IMG/VR virus record: IMGVR_UViG_3300021087_000857
Location: 46,271-110,270 of that record
Strand: one strand, 5' to 3'
DNA length: 64,000 nt
Source of the DNA: a virus
Of the stretch, positions 8,123-16,548 are shown piece after piece. Under the pieces are notes generated by a model. That model did not search any database. It was not told where the DNA came from and saw nothing but the letters and a program-made list of their open reading frames with translations. The position numbers and the translations under genes are program-made. The stretch's first letter is position 1. Every line of letters starts with the position of its first letter.

Positions 8123-8125
8123 ATA
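8118..8125 (+). promoter_or_regulatory. T4-type late promoter motif
   Basis: CATAAATA lies 41 nt before the start of the gene at 8166, overlapping the end of the previous gene. It suggests late expression of the 8166-9396 genes. Confidence 0.4.
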
Positions 8126-8165
8126 AACATAGTAGTTAATTATATTCTACAACAAGGAGAAAACA

Positions 8166-8438
8166 ATGGCAGAAGAAGAAACAAAAACAGTTGAAGTCGA
8201 AGCGCCTAAAGATGCAGGCGAAATGGTAGGACTAGCCCTACAAGATATCGTTCTTTCAGCTAACATTATTGACCTAGCAACACAACGTGGTGCTTTTAAG
8301 GCAGCAGAAGCAGGTCAAGTAGGTGCATGTTTTAACAAGTTAGTAGCTTTCATTAAAGCAAATACACCTAAACCAGAAGAAAAAGAAGAAGATAAAGCAC
8401 CAGCAGATGCAGATGCAGACTCTTCTGATAATTCCTAA
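8166..8438 (+). CDS. small acidic protein, possibly virion-associated
   Basis: 90 residues: an acidic N-terminus, a helical core about 17-68 (LALQDIVLSANIIDLATQRGAF...FNKLVAFIKAN), and a low-complexity Glu/Asp/Ala tail. The core resembles a short protein found beside structural genes in T4-like cyanophages, but this is from memory of the pattern and not a search. AAGGAG lies 8 nt before the ATG, and a late-promoter motif lies at 8118-8125. Function unknown. Confidence 0.6.
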   Translation: MAEEETKTVEVEAPKDAGEMVGLALQDIVLSANIIDLATQRGAFKAAEAGQVGACFNKLVAFIKANTPKPEEKEEDKAPADADADSSDNS

Positions 8439-8453
8439 CAAGGAGAAATAATT

Positions 8454-9080
8454 ATGAGTATGAACATAAAACACGTGGGTAAGACTCACACAGGAAAAAA
8501 ATGTGTAGTGGTATTCAGAGAAGTACCAGAAGAGCCACATAACTGCTTAATCGTAGATACAGATGCACTTCCAGATTGGATGCATGATGATATCATGAAT
8601 GCAGTAGAATCACCAGGCGCTCAACAAAGCAATGACTTTTATGAGTATGCAGAACGAACAGTTCTAACAGATGGTACTAATATGCTACAAGCATTGCACA
8701 CCACAGGTAGACTACAAAAATTACCTACAGATCAAATCACACTGACTCCAAACAATGAAGTAGCAGTTGGATTAACTGAGATTAATAATATTGTACGTGA
8801 AAATACTGGTGATAAAACAGTAGTTGCTCCATCAACTGAACAGGTTGGTATGGCAGGAAAAGATACAGCACCTACTCCAGTAATGGAAAGTGCAAGTGCT
8901 CCTAGCAACAACGACGGTATTAGTGATACTGATTTAGCTAAACAATTCTTAGCACAAGCAAAAGGATACGAAACAGAAGCAAAGAGTTTAAAAGCTCAAG
9001 CATATGAATTAGCTCCTGGATTAAAGCCTGGGCCTAAGAAACCAGTTGCTAAAAAAGAATCTGAAGCAGTTTCAGAATAA
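8454..9080 (+). CDS. unknown protein, possibly virion-associated
   Basis: 208 residues. The N-terminal half is globular (HVGKTHTGKKCVVVFREVPE). The middle is Thr/Asn rich. The C-terminal third is helical and basic, with an Ala/Lys-rich end (KGYETEAKSLKAQAYELAPG). AAGGAG precedes ATG by 8 nt. It lies in a three-gene run (8166, 8454, 9100) behind a late-promoter motif, so a structural or assembly role is plausible but unproven. Confidence 0.6.
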   Translation: MSMNIKHVGKTHTGKKCVVVFREVPEEPHNCLIVDTDALPDWMHDDIMNAVESPGAQQSNDFYEYAERTVLTDGTNMLQALHTTGRLQKLPTDQITLTPNNEVAVGLTEINNIVRENTGDKTVVAPSTEQVGMAGKDTAPTPVMESASAPSNNDGISDTDLAKQFLAQAKGYETEAKSLKAQAYELAPGLKPGPKKPVAKKESEAVSE

Positions 9081-9099
9081 TACTAATTAAGGGAATAAC

Positions 9100-9396
9100 A
9101 TGCCAATAGAACGAAAAGACAGGTCTTTCGATCTGATCTTTGACCAAGTATCTATGGATCATGTTCCAGCTGAATATATCAAGGAAGTTAGAGTAGATCT
9201 AGGTACAGGTGAAAGAATAACACTAACAAAAGAAGATTTGCAGATGATTAAAAACAAGTCTGCAGATGAAATTATTAAAGCATTAACAGTAGACTCAATG
9301 TCTAATATCAGTTTAAAGTTAGATTACACTGCTATTAAATCAGATGTTATGCGAGGTGTCTCGGGCTTTTTAGGAAAACACTTTGACGACAAGTAA
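9100..9396 (+). CDS. unknown small protein
   Basis: 98 residues with no signal or membrane segment. It contains FDLIFDQVSMDHVPAEYI and a conserved-looking EVRVDLGTGERITLTKEDL stretch. Its stop overlaps the start of the sulfotransferase-like gene by 14 nt, so the two are co-translated. No family was recognised. Confidence 0.6.
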   Translation: MPIERKDRSFDLIFDQVSMDHVPAEYIKEVRVDLGTGERITLTKEDLQMIKNKSADEIIKALTVDSMSNISLKLDYTAIKSDVMRGVSGFLGKHFDDK

Positions 9397-10087
9397 CATA
9401 TGGTTTTGTGGAATACCAGGAAGTAGGTGGAGCGGTATCGATATACAGATGCGTTCCATTTTACCCTGTGATCGCACAGACGAAACTCCAGAAAGAACAC
9501 AATATCACAGAGCGTTTGATCCAAACGATGCTAATAATGGTCATCGTGGTAGCTATTGGGGTCCTGGCATGGGATGTGGTAAAGACTGGGTAGACTTTAA
9601 TTTTTTAACAAAAAACAAATTGCAAGATGATATTAATAATGTATTCTCTGGTACAGGATATAGAATAATTAAGAGTCATTTTTTTGCAAGAAAATTTAAC
9701 TTAGACTTTATATGGAATAACTTTCCAGGTGATCGTATAGTGCTAATATATAGAGAGCCTCAAAAAAGTTTTGCGTGGTGGAGTGAAGTAATGGATATGG
9801 CACCAGAACATTATCCAGACTATAGACCAGGATATACTGACTATAACACCATGCGTGAATTACTATGGAAAGAGTCTGCAATTATAACAGACTTTGCCAT
9901 ACGTAAAGGATTAACATTCAAACCTTACAGTACACATGAATTTTCCTCTTGGAAAGGTTTTGACCATGCTAGTGCATTTCAAATAGACTTTGAAAAGATA
10001 AATAATACTAAGCACAAAGATGTTTTTATAACATCGTGTCAAATACCAAATCAAAGGAATAATGTTCATGACTTTCCAAAATCTTAA
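9383..10087 (+). CDS. sulfotransferase-like protein
   Basis: 234 residues starting at TTG 9383, with AGGAAA 6 nt upstream; no in-frame ATG fits. The start FCGIPGSRWSGIDIQ resembles the PAPS 5'-phosphosulfate loop of sulfotransferases. The segment DRIVLIYREPQKSFAWW near residue 113-130 resembles their 3'-phosphate-binding RxxxxSxxW motif. Such enzymes move sulfate from PAPS to hydroxyls or amines. It precedes the radical SAM array directly, and a distant relative lies at 50065. Family-level call only. Confidence 0.6.
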   Translation: MTTSNIWFCGIPGSRWSGIDIQMRSILPCDRTDETPERTQYHRAFDPNDANNGHRGSYWGPGMGCGKDWVDFNFLTKNKLQDDINNVFSGTGYRIIKSHFFARKFNLDFIWNNFPGDRIVLIYREPQKSFAWWSEVMDMAPEHYPDYRPGYTDYNTMRELLWKESAIITDFAIRKGLTFKPYSTHEFSSWKGFDHASAFQIDFEKINNTKHKDVFITSCQIPNQRNNVHDFPKS

Positions 10088-10162
10088 GAACATACAGTAT
10101 ATTGATAAAATTAATACTGAACGTTATCTTGCGATTGGACAAAATAAAATATAGAGAATAAT

Positions 10163-11590
10163 ATGTCAGATAGTAAATTACCAAGCGATACTTTTTGTAT
10201 ACTTCCGTGGATACATTTAAGTACTAGACCAGATGGAAGTATGAGAGTATGTTGTACTGCTAACGCATCAAGTGTAGGAGCAACAAATGATAAAGCACAC
10301 GGTGGAAGAGTAGGTATTGTTAAAACAGAAGATGGCAAGCCTGCTAACCTAAACAACAGTGATCTTAACAGTAGTTGGAATAACAGCTATATGCGAAGTG
10401 TTAGACAAATGATGCTTAAAGGCGATAAGCCAGCAAGTTGTTTAAAATGCTACAAAGAAGAAGATGCAGGACACAGATCAAAGCGTCAATGGGAAACAGA
10501 CTATTGGATGCGTGATGGTATTGATGTTGACGAACTAGTAGCTCAAACATACGAAGATGGATCAACAGATAGTAAACTACGTTATATTGATATTCGTATG
10601 GGAACTAAATGTCAATTAGGTTGTGTTATGTGTAGCCCACATGATAGTTCAGGTTGGGTGAAAGACTGGAACAAGTTATATCCAAATATTACAAATGAAT
10701 CTCTAAAAGAAACTATGAATTGGGATTCTAAAGGTAAAACGTTTGGTGCTAGTTATAATTGGCACAAAGACAATCCAGTATTTTGGGATCAGTTTTATGC
10801 ACAAATTCCATACATTAGACAGTTATACTTTGCAGGCGGCGAAAGTACAGTTATTGAAGAACATTATAGTATTTTATCTAAAGTTATTGAAATGGGGTAT
10901 GCACATCAAATTGAAGTACGTTATAATTCAAACGGAATTGAACTACCAGATAGACTATTAGAACTATGGACACATTTCCAAAAAGTACGTTTCCATTATA
11001 GTATTGACAGTATTGGTGTAATGAATGATTATATTCGTTACCCAAGTGAATGGGACCATCAACTTAAAATGTTTGAACGTTTAGATAAAGAAACATCTAA
11101 CAATGTAGAAGTTACAATTGCATGTGCCGTTAACGCTCTTAACATTCATTATATTCCAGACTTCCTTAAATGGAAACTTCAGGATAGCGGACTAAAGAAA
11201 ACAAATATGTGGCCATTTGGTGCAGGCGGTATTAACTATCACTTTGTATACTGGCCAGGACATTTGAATGTTAAAGTACTACCAGATGAATTCTTAGATA
11301 AGACTGAAGCTAAGTATGAAGAATTTATTGAATGGTGGAAAGAAAATTGGGAACTAGGTGTTCCAAGTTGGCATAAAGGTAAAGTAACCAAAGAACAATG
11401 GCTAGATGCGAGTTATGGAATTAAACGTTTACGTGGTATGATTAGTTTTGCTCGCAGTGAAGATTGGAGTAGACGCTTACCAGAATTTAGAGAATATATT
11501 AATAAACTAGATGAGTTACGTGGAACTGATTTCCGCAATACATTTCCAGAAATGGCATACTTACTAGATGAACCGGAGAATGATAAATGA
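10163..11590 (+). CDS. radical SAM protein with N-terminal twitch-like domain (array member 1)
   Basis: 475 residues. An N-terminal auxiliary cluster domain has C12, a C30-C31 pair and C93-x2-C96, starting with FCILPWIHLS. The radical SAM core follows, with C150-x3-C154-x2-C157 binding the cluster that cleaves SAM, and an AGGES motif as the GGE SAM contact. The end DELRGTDFRNTFPE recurs in most paralogues. Usual SPASM/twitch enzymes carry the auxiliary domain after the core, so the order here is reversed. That matches what I recall of a family named for an N-terminal twitch domain in marine viruses. It overlaps the nucleosidase gene by 4 nt. Substrate unknown. Confidence 0.9.
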   Translation: MSDSKLPSDTFCILPWIHLSTRPDGSMRVCCTANASSVGATNDKAHGGRVGIVKTEDGKPANLNNSDLNSSWNNSYMRSVRQMMLKGDKPASCLKCYKEEDAGHRSKRQWETDYWMRDGIDVDELVAQTYEDGSTDSKLRYIDIRMGTKCQLGCVMCSPHDSSGWVKDWNKLYPNITNESLKETMNWDSKGKTFGASYNWHKDNPVFWDQFYAQIPYIRQLYFAGGESTVIEEHYSILSKVIEMGYAHQIEVRYNSNGIELPDRLLELWTHFQKVRFHYSIDSIGVMNDYIRYPSEWDHQLKMFERLDKETSNNVEVTIACAVNALNIHYIPDFLKWKLQDSGLKKTNMWPFGAGGINYHFVYWPGHLNVKVLPDEFLDKTEAKYEEFIEWWKENWELGVPSWHKGKVTKEQWLDASYGIKRLRGMISFARSEDWSRRLPEFREYINKLDELRGTDFRNTFPEMAYLLDEPENDK

Positions 11591-12162
11591 AATATTTATT
11601 AGTCGCACTTGAAAATGAAGTGCCAAATATCGATTTACCCGATGATTATACACTAATGATTACAGGTGTAGGTAAAGTAAATGCTACTGTAATGGCTACT
11701 ATTGCCGCTAGACAACCAGACTGTGAATGTATTATTAACTACGGAACAGCAGGAACTTTTAATCCTAAACTAGTTGGTAAACTACACAGAATTGGAATAG
11801 TAAAACAACGCGATATGGATGCAAGACCACAAGCACCATTAGGAACTACTCCATACGAAGATACAAAATTCAGCAGTGATTTGCAACTTTATAAAGGAAG
11901 TAAATTTACATTAAGCACAGGCGATAACTTTGTAAAAGCCAACCCCGAAATGCAAAGTGACTTTGTAGACATGGAAGGGTATGCTATTGCAAAAGTGGCA
12001 GGTATGTTTAATAAGCCATGTATGATGTTAAAATATGCAAGCGACTTAGCTGACGATAAAGCACCAGAAGAATGGGAAAAGAATCAAGCCAAAGGCAAAG
12101 ATATGTTCCTAAAATGGCTAGATGATTTAGAAAAGAATATCCAAGAAATAAACGATGAGTAA
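11587..12162 (+). CDS. mtnN: 5'-methylthioadenosine/S-adenosylhomocysteine nucleosidase
   Basis: 191 residues, shorter than the ~230 of E. coli MTAN. The catalytic residues are recognisable: E11 in ALENEV (E. coli E12), the VDMEGYAI segment (E. coli M173-E174), and the aspartate in KYASDLADD (E. coli D197). ITGVGKVNAT and NYGTAGTF match the fold. These enzymes hydrolyse MTA, SAH and also 5'-deoxyadenosine, the radical SAM by-product, to adenine plus the thio- or deoxyribose. Its place between two radical SAM genes, overlapping both, points to clearing 5'-deoxyadenosine and SAH. Confidence 0.9.
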   Translation: MKYLLVALENEVPNIDLPDDYTLMITGVGKVNATVMATIAARQPDCECIINYGTAGTFNPKLVGKLHRIGIVKQRDMDARPQAPLGTTPYEDTKFSSDLQLYKGSKFTLSTGDNFVKANPEMQSDFVDMEGYAIAKVAGMFNKPCMMLKYASDLADDKAPEEWEKNQAKGKDMFLKWLDDLEKNIQEINDE

Positions 12163-13414
12163 TTCGGGCTTTTGTGCATTACCATTTGTTCAATATAGTA
12201 CTTACAACGGAGGACGTTTTAGACTTTGTTGTATGGCTAAAGAACCTAAAGAACTAGTCAATCAAGAAGAACTAGGAATTGATGGCACTTGGAATCACAA
12301 TTATATAAAAGACGTAAGACGCAGAATGACTGCTGGTGAGAAATTATCAGAGTGTATTGAATGTCATCATTTAGAACGTAACGGAATAATGAGCTCACGC
12401 CAATGGGAAAATAAAGTGTGGGCAGACGTAATAGATGATGTAGTAGCAGACGCATCAGCTAATGATTGGGAGATTGACCAGCCTCTACAATTTGATTTTA
12501 GACTTGGTAACTTATGTAATTTGCAGTGTCAAATGTGCAACAAAGAAGCATCTCACTTAGTGAGTGTGGAAAGAGCCACAATGGTACAAAGCGGACTCGG
12601 AGCGAACCATCCTGATTGGGACGGCAATATTGCAAACAAAAAACAAGCATTACTTCAACCTGGAATAGAGTGGGAGAGCTTTGAAAGAATGTTACCATAT
12701 GCTCGCAAAATAAAACTAATAGGTGGCGAGCCTACAGTTGCTCAAGACATGTTTAAATTGTTAGACATTGCAACTGCAAGTGGTCATGCAGAACATATAG
12801 AATTAAGTTTTTATACAAACATCACTAACATGCAAGATAAATGGTTAGACCAACTATCTAAGTTTGAGAAAGTGATTGTTAACTGTTCATTGGAAGGAAT
12901 GGAAGATATGAATGATTATCTTAGGCCTCCAAGTAAGTGGGCAAGTGTATGGAAGAACTTTGATAAGTTAGTTAAGTTCTCAGATACAAAAGAAGGTAAA
13001 CGTATAAAGGTACGAGTTACTACAGTAAACCAAATAACCAATGCATTGCATACTGCTACATTTTGGAAGTTTATGCATGATTATCAGATGACTAGTAATA
13101 GAGGCATTGGTATGAGTACTAACCAATTAGTAGAGCCAGCATACTATAGTATGGCACATGCTCCTGAATGGTTGAAAGAAGAACAACGTGAACAGATTTT
13201 GGAATTTCTCAAAAGCATTGGCAACAGTCCACATTTTGAGCAATACGAAGAACCTCTTATGGAACTTGTTAATTTTAGTTTGGATCCTGAGCATAAGTAT
13301 GATGCTGACATCATGCGCCAGTATGTCAAGATCACCGAAAACTACGACAGATTCAGAGGACACGACATTATTCAAGTGTCGCCCGAATTTAGAAGAATTA
13401 AAAGAGACCTCTGA
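12155..13414 (+). CDS. radical SAM protein with N-terminal twitch-like domain (array member 2)
   Basis: 419 residues. Auxiliary-domain cysteines are C7, C25-C26 and C67-x2-C70; the core motif is C121-x3-C125-x2-C128 (LCNLQCQMC) with a GGEPT motif. The common ending FRGHDIIQ is present. It overlaps the nucleosidase by 8 nt. It is the last gene before the antisense oxygenase and so ends the first part of the array; no T-rich terminator is seen in the 54-nt convergent gap. Substrate unknown. Confidence 0.9.
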   Translation: MSNSGFCALPFVQYSTYNGGRFRLCCMAKEPKELVNQEELGIDGTWNHNYIKDVRRRMTAGEKLSECIECHHLERNGIMSSRQWENKVWADVIDDVVADASANDWEIDQPLQFDFRLGNLCNLQCQMCNKEASHLVSVERATMVQSGLGANHPDWDGNIANKKQALLQPGIEWESFERMLPYARKIKLIGGEPTVAQDMFKLLDIATASGHAEHIELSFYTNITNMQDKWLDQLSKFEKVIVNCSLEGMEDMNDYLRPPSKWASVWKNFDKLVKFSDTKEGKRIKVRVTTVNQITNALHTATFWKFMHDYQMTSNRGIGMSTNQLVEPAYYSMAHAPEWLKEEQREQILEFLKSIGNSPHFEQYEEPLMELVNFSLDPEHKYDADIMRQYVKITENYDRFRGHDIIQVSPEFRRIKRDL

Positions 13415-13468
13415 TTTAACTAAAGCAGAAACCTATCATCGATGGGATTGTAAAGTAACTGTAGACTT

Positions 13469-14299
13469 TTAAAACTTTTTAATACGTTCTGCCATACATA
13501 GCTCAGGCTTGAGCAAACTTTCATTTAATATATCAGCTTCAAAGCATTGTAACTTTGTGCCAAATACAATTTGGTGAGTAATCCATTGTGCATTAAAGAA
13601 CCAAATATCACCTGGATCAAAAGTAATATAATGTAATGGGTGGTGAAACTGATCCCATTTTTCTTCATTCCATACACATCTATCACGCATTCCAGTAATA
13701 AATGTATGTATGTTGTTTTTATCTAGTTCACCTAAGTTAAACTTATCTTTGTACATGTTATACATTTGTTGTAAGTCTGGACCACACGATAATACTCTAG
13801 GACGCTTTTTATCTAATTGAACAAACATACGTATCTGTTGTTCTAGTCCAGTGTGTTGTTCATCTAGTTCGTCCAAGTGTAGTTTATTTTCTACTAGTGT
13901 ATTATATCTATGACTAAGCATACGTTCACTTGTTTTGTAATGTGGGAATAACATATCAAATACTTCGTTCCATCCATTGTTAGCTTGTTTGTGTTTTTGA
14001 TGAAATACATTAATTTGCTCGTCATTCCAACCACGTTCTATATGCATACGTGATCTATTTTTAATATGACTGTTATACCAAGGCATAATCCATTTGTTAT
14101 CTTTAATAGTCCAGTCTGGTAAGTCGTCATAGTAATCATAATCTAATTGTGGTATAGTTAGATTTTTAATAACCACCGGCCAGCCACTTTCAAATGCTTC
14201 GTATAGTTTAAAATTGTCTTTTAGGTCGTGTTTATTAGCGTCGAAAACATTGACAATGAAGTCGTTTCCTGCTATAATATCTTTAGCGATACGGGTCAT
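13469..14299 (-). CDS. 2OG-Fe(II) oxygenase-like protein, antisense within the array
   Basis: 276 residues from ATG 14299. A start at 14338 is open but would overlap its own late-promoter motif; GGAG lies 11 nt before 14299. Candidate iron ligands are an HxD (LHLDEL) and a distal His in PGDIWFFNAQWITHQIVFG, a layout typical of cupin-fold 2-oxoglutarate oxygenases. Such enzymes hydroxylate or otherwise oxidise small molecules, amino acids or peptides. It is the only minus-strand gene between 10 and 34.9 kb and splits the array in two. Family assignment is moderate. Confidence 0.6.
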   Translation of the reverse strand: MTRIAKDIIAGNDFIVNVFDANKHDLKDNFKLYEAFESGWPVVIKNLTIPQLDYDYYDDLPDWTIKDNKWIMPWYNSHIKNRSRMHIERGWNDEQINVFHQKHKQANNGWNEVFDMLFPHYKTSERMLSHRYNTLVENKLHLDELDEQHTGLEQQIRMFVQLDKKRPRVLSCGPDLQQMYNMYKDKFNLGELDKNNIHTFITGMRDRCVWNEEKWDQFHHPLHYITFDPGDIWFFNAQWITHQIVFGTKLQCFEADILNESLLKPELCMAERIKKF

Positions 14300-14327
14300 G
14301 TTGTATAAAACTCCATTTGTGTGTATA

Positions 14328-14335
14328 GATAAATA
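14328..14335 (+). promoter_or_regulatory. T4-type late promoter motif
   Basis: GATAAATA on the plus strand, 69 nt before the amidinotransferase start. It is paired with an opposite motif at 14342-14349, forming a near-palindromic bidirectional promoter region. Confidence 0.45.
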
Positions 14336-14341
14336 CATATA

Positions 14342-14349
14342 TATTTATG
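14342..14349 (-). promoter_or_regulatory. T4-type late promoter motif
   Basis: CATAAATA read on the minus strand, pointing to the oxygenase gene. Transcription would begin about 14335, which supports the start codon at 14299. Confidence 0.45.
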
Positions 14350-14364
14350 CAAGTAAAAATCCAA

Positions 14365-14382
14365 GTTCAACGCATATTGAAC
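14365..14382 (+). promoter_or_regulatory. inverted repeat in the leader of the main array operon
   Basis: GTTCAA (14365-14370) and TTGAAC (14377-14382) flank a 6-nt centre, 22 nt before the amidinotransferase start. It could be a protein-binding site or a small RNA stem. Confidence 0.35.
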
Positions 14383-14404
14383 AAACATCATATGAGAATA
14401 AAAA

Positions 14405-15490
14405 ATGACAAAATCAGTTAATGTATGGAGCGAATTTCAGCCCCTAAAAAGAGTAGTGCTAGGAGCACCGTTTCCACCTGAAACATTTGATTGGCACGAG
14501 GACGAAGAAACACGCAATGTAATGCGTCAAATCTTTAAAGAAACAGCCGAGGACATAGCAGTGCTGGAGGGAATATTAAAGGACAGAGGTATTGAAGTAG
14601 TACGTCCTAAAAATATATTTACAATCACAGGTGAAGAACAAATTAAATTACCATGGATGCATTGTGGGTTTCCTAACCACCCATTAATGCCACGTGATAC
14701 ACTTATGCCGTATGGCAATAGTATATTTGAATGTTTTACAGGTAGCGATAATCGTTACTTTGAGAATCTCGCATATTACGATCATTGTAGTAAATGGTTT
14801 AGTGAAGGTGCAGATTGGGTTAGTATGCCAGGAGTATTAGTAGAAAGTGGTAAAAAATATGACCACTTTGTAGATAATCATCGACTGCTTTATCATGCGG
14901 CTAACATGATAAAGTGTGGACGCCACGTTTTGTTTAGCCAACCCTATGAGGGAGACAATAAACGAGGCAGAGGTACGGAGCTGGGCCGTGAATGGATTCG
15001 TAGAGAAATAAAACTACGTTATCCAGATACAAAGTTTTTGGACATTCCAGTAGGAGGACATATCGATGGTAAAATAGCATTGCTAAAACCTGGTGTGCTA
15101 ATGACCTGGAATGCAAATTGGGTTCCTAAAGAAATGGAAGGTTGGCACATTATTGAAGTAGATGATGATTTTGACATGCCAGAAGATTTCCAACAAACTC
15201 GTAAGAAAAGATTCCACAAAGAATATGTAAGCAAGTGGTTAGAGCATTGGGTAGGTTGTCCAGACGAAAGTGTGTTTGATGTTAACGTACTATCACTAGA
15301 TGAAAAGACGGTAATTTGTACAGGTAAAAATGAACAAGCATTTGCTGAAATGGAAGCACATGGCATTGAACCAATATACTGGAACTTTAGACATCAGTAT
15401 TTTTGGGATGGTGGCATACATTGTTTAACAAGTGATATTGTTAGAGAAGGTGGGCAGGAAGATTATATAACTAACAAAAGGTACTATTAA
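14405..15490 (+). CDS. glycine/inosamine-type amidinotransferase
   Basis: 361 residues of the L-arginine:x amidinotransferase family (AGAT, StrB), which moves the amidino group of arginine to an amine through a Cys-amidino intermediate. The catalytic Cys is C340 in DGGIHCLTSD. The catalytic His is in GGHIDGKIALLKPG near 219, and PRDTLMPYGNSIFE matches the substrate-site segment. Family enzymes make guanidinoacetate or guanidino-natural products. It starts the second, longer part of the radical SAM array and overlaps the next gene by 1 nt, so a guanidino group may be part of the product. Confidence 0.88.
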   Translation: MTKSVNVWSEFQPLKRVVLGAPFPPETFDWHEDEETRNVMRQIFKETAEDIAVLEGILKDRGIEVVRPKNIFTITGEEQIKLPWMHCGFPNHPLMPRDTLMPYGNSIFECFTGSDNRYFENLAYYDHCSKWFSEGADWVSMPGVLVESGKKYDHFVDNHRLLYHAANMIKCGRHVLFSQPYEGDNKRGRGTELGREWIRREIKLRYPDTKFLDIPVGGHIDGKIALLKPGVLMTWNANWVPKEMEGWHIIEVDDDFDMPEDFQQTRKKRFHKEYVSKWLEHWVGCPDESVFDVNVLSLDEKTVICTGKNEQAFAEMEAHGIEPIYWNFRHQYFWDGGIHCLTSDIVREGGQEDYITNKRYY

Positions 15491-16539
15491 TGAGTTGGTA
15501 CAAGAACCTACATAAATTACAACTTGACCCAACAAGTCATTGTAATGCAAGATGCGGTGCTTGTGCTAGAAATATATACGGTGGTGAAACTAGACACGAC
15601 TTGGAATTAAAACATTTTGACTTAGAGTTATGGAAAAGAATAGCAATCGAAGACACTAAAGAGTGCTACATAAATCATTTAAGTCTAAATGGAAATTGGG
15701 GCGATGCTTTAATGCACCCAGATATAATAGAAATAATTGAAATTTGGAATACATATCATCCAGAAAGTGAAATGGCAATAGCAACAAATGGAAGCCTACG
15801 TAGTACAGAGTTTTGGAAAAAGTTAGCCAACGTACTAAGAAACACTCCTCGACATAGTCTTGAATTTTCAATGGATGGAATGGAAGATACACATCACATT
15901 TATAGAAGAAAAACATCACATTCAAAGTTAGTAGATAATATTAAAACTTTTGTAGATGCAGGTGGAACTGCAAACATATATATGACTTTATTCGAACACA
16001 ACAAACACCAAATTAAAGAAGTAGCAAACTTATCTAAAGAATTAGGTGCTGATGGATTTTATATAAGGCATAGTCATCGTAGTAAGATGAAAATTATAGA
16101 CGGTGAAGAACGATACGATATAGAAGGTTATTTTCCAAAAATAATAAAAGGCTCTTTTACTTTTCCAAAAAATAAAAAAATAAATAGTGATGCAAGAGAT
16201 AGTAAAATACACATACAAAATAATGAAAAAATTAAACCAAATACAACAAGTAAATGTCCTTGGAAACAACAACACAAAGTACAAATTGATCCATGGGGAA
16301 TAATATGGCCTTGTTGTTATGTAAGTAAGTATGGTGGTGGTGGGTCAATGACAGGTTTTAATATGGACGAAATTTTTTCACCAGGCAATGATAATATTAT
16401 TAATAATGTATTTGAACAAAATGATGTAAACAAGTATACCTTAAAAGAAATATTAGAAAATAAATGGTTTAATACAACAGTAGATAATGCAATAGCAAAG
16501 TCTGAATGGAATATTTGCAATGAAACTTGCGGAATATAA
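15490..16539 (+). CDS. radical SAM enzyme with C-terminal SPASM-like domain (array member 3)
   Basis: 349 residues. The core motif is very close to the N-terminus, C18-x3-C22-x2-C25 (SHCNARCGAC). The C-terminal third has a SPASM-like cluster region: a CPW segment, DPWGIIWPCC, and two Cys in the last residues (CNETCG). This is the usual core-then-SPASM order, unlike most of the array. It is a tandem duplicate of the next gene, with core cysteines at identical positions. SPASM enzymes often act on peptides or sugars; the substrate here is unknown. Confidence 0.88.
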   Translation: MSWYKNLHKLQLDPTSHCNARCGACARNIYGGETRHDLELKHFDLELWKRIAIEDTKECYINHLSLNGNWGDALMHPDIIEIIEIWNTYHPESEMAIATNGSLRSTEFWKKLANVLRNTPRHSLEFSMDGMEDTHHIYRRKTSHSKLVDNIKTFVDAGGTANIYMTLFEHNKHQIKEVANLSKELGADGFYIRHSHRSKMKIIDGEERYDIEGYFPKIIKGSFTFPKNKKINSDARDSKIHIQNNEKIKPNTTSKCPWKQQHKVQIDPWGIIWPCCYVSKYGGGGSMTGFNMDEIFSPGNDNIINNVFEQNDVNKYTLKEILENKWFNTTVDNAIAKSEWNICNETCGI

Positions 16540-16548
16540 GGAATAACA

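Noticed and set aside
10068-10154. Short open frame of 28 codons before the radical SAM array, with AAGGAA upstream
   Set aside because: Too short and without recognisable features; it overlaps the end of the sulfotransferase-like gene. It may be real but cannot be supported.
13188-13472. Open frame over the end of array member 2 that could indicate a frameshifted longer C-terminus
   Set aside because: Member 2 already ends with the family-typical FRGHD segment, so the extra frame is a shadow.
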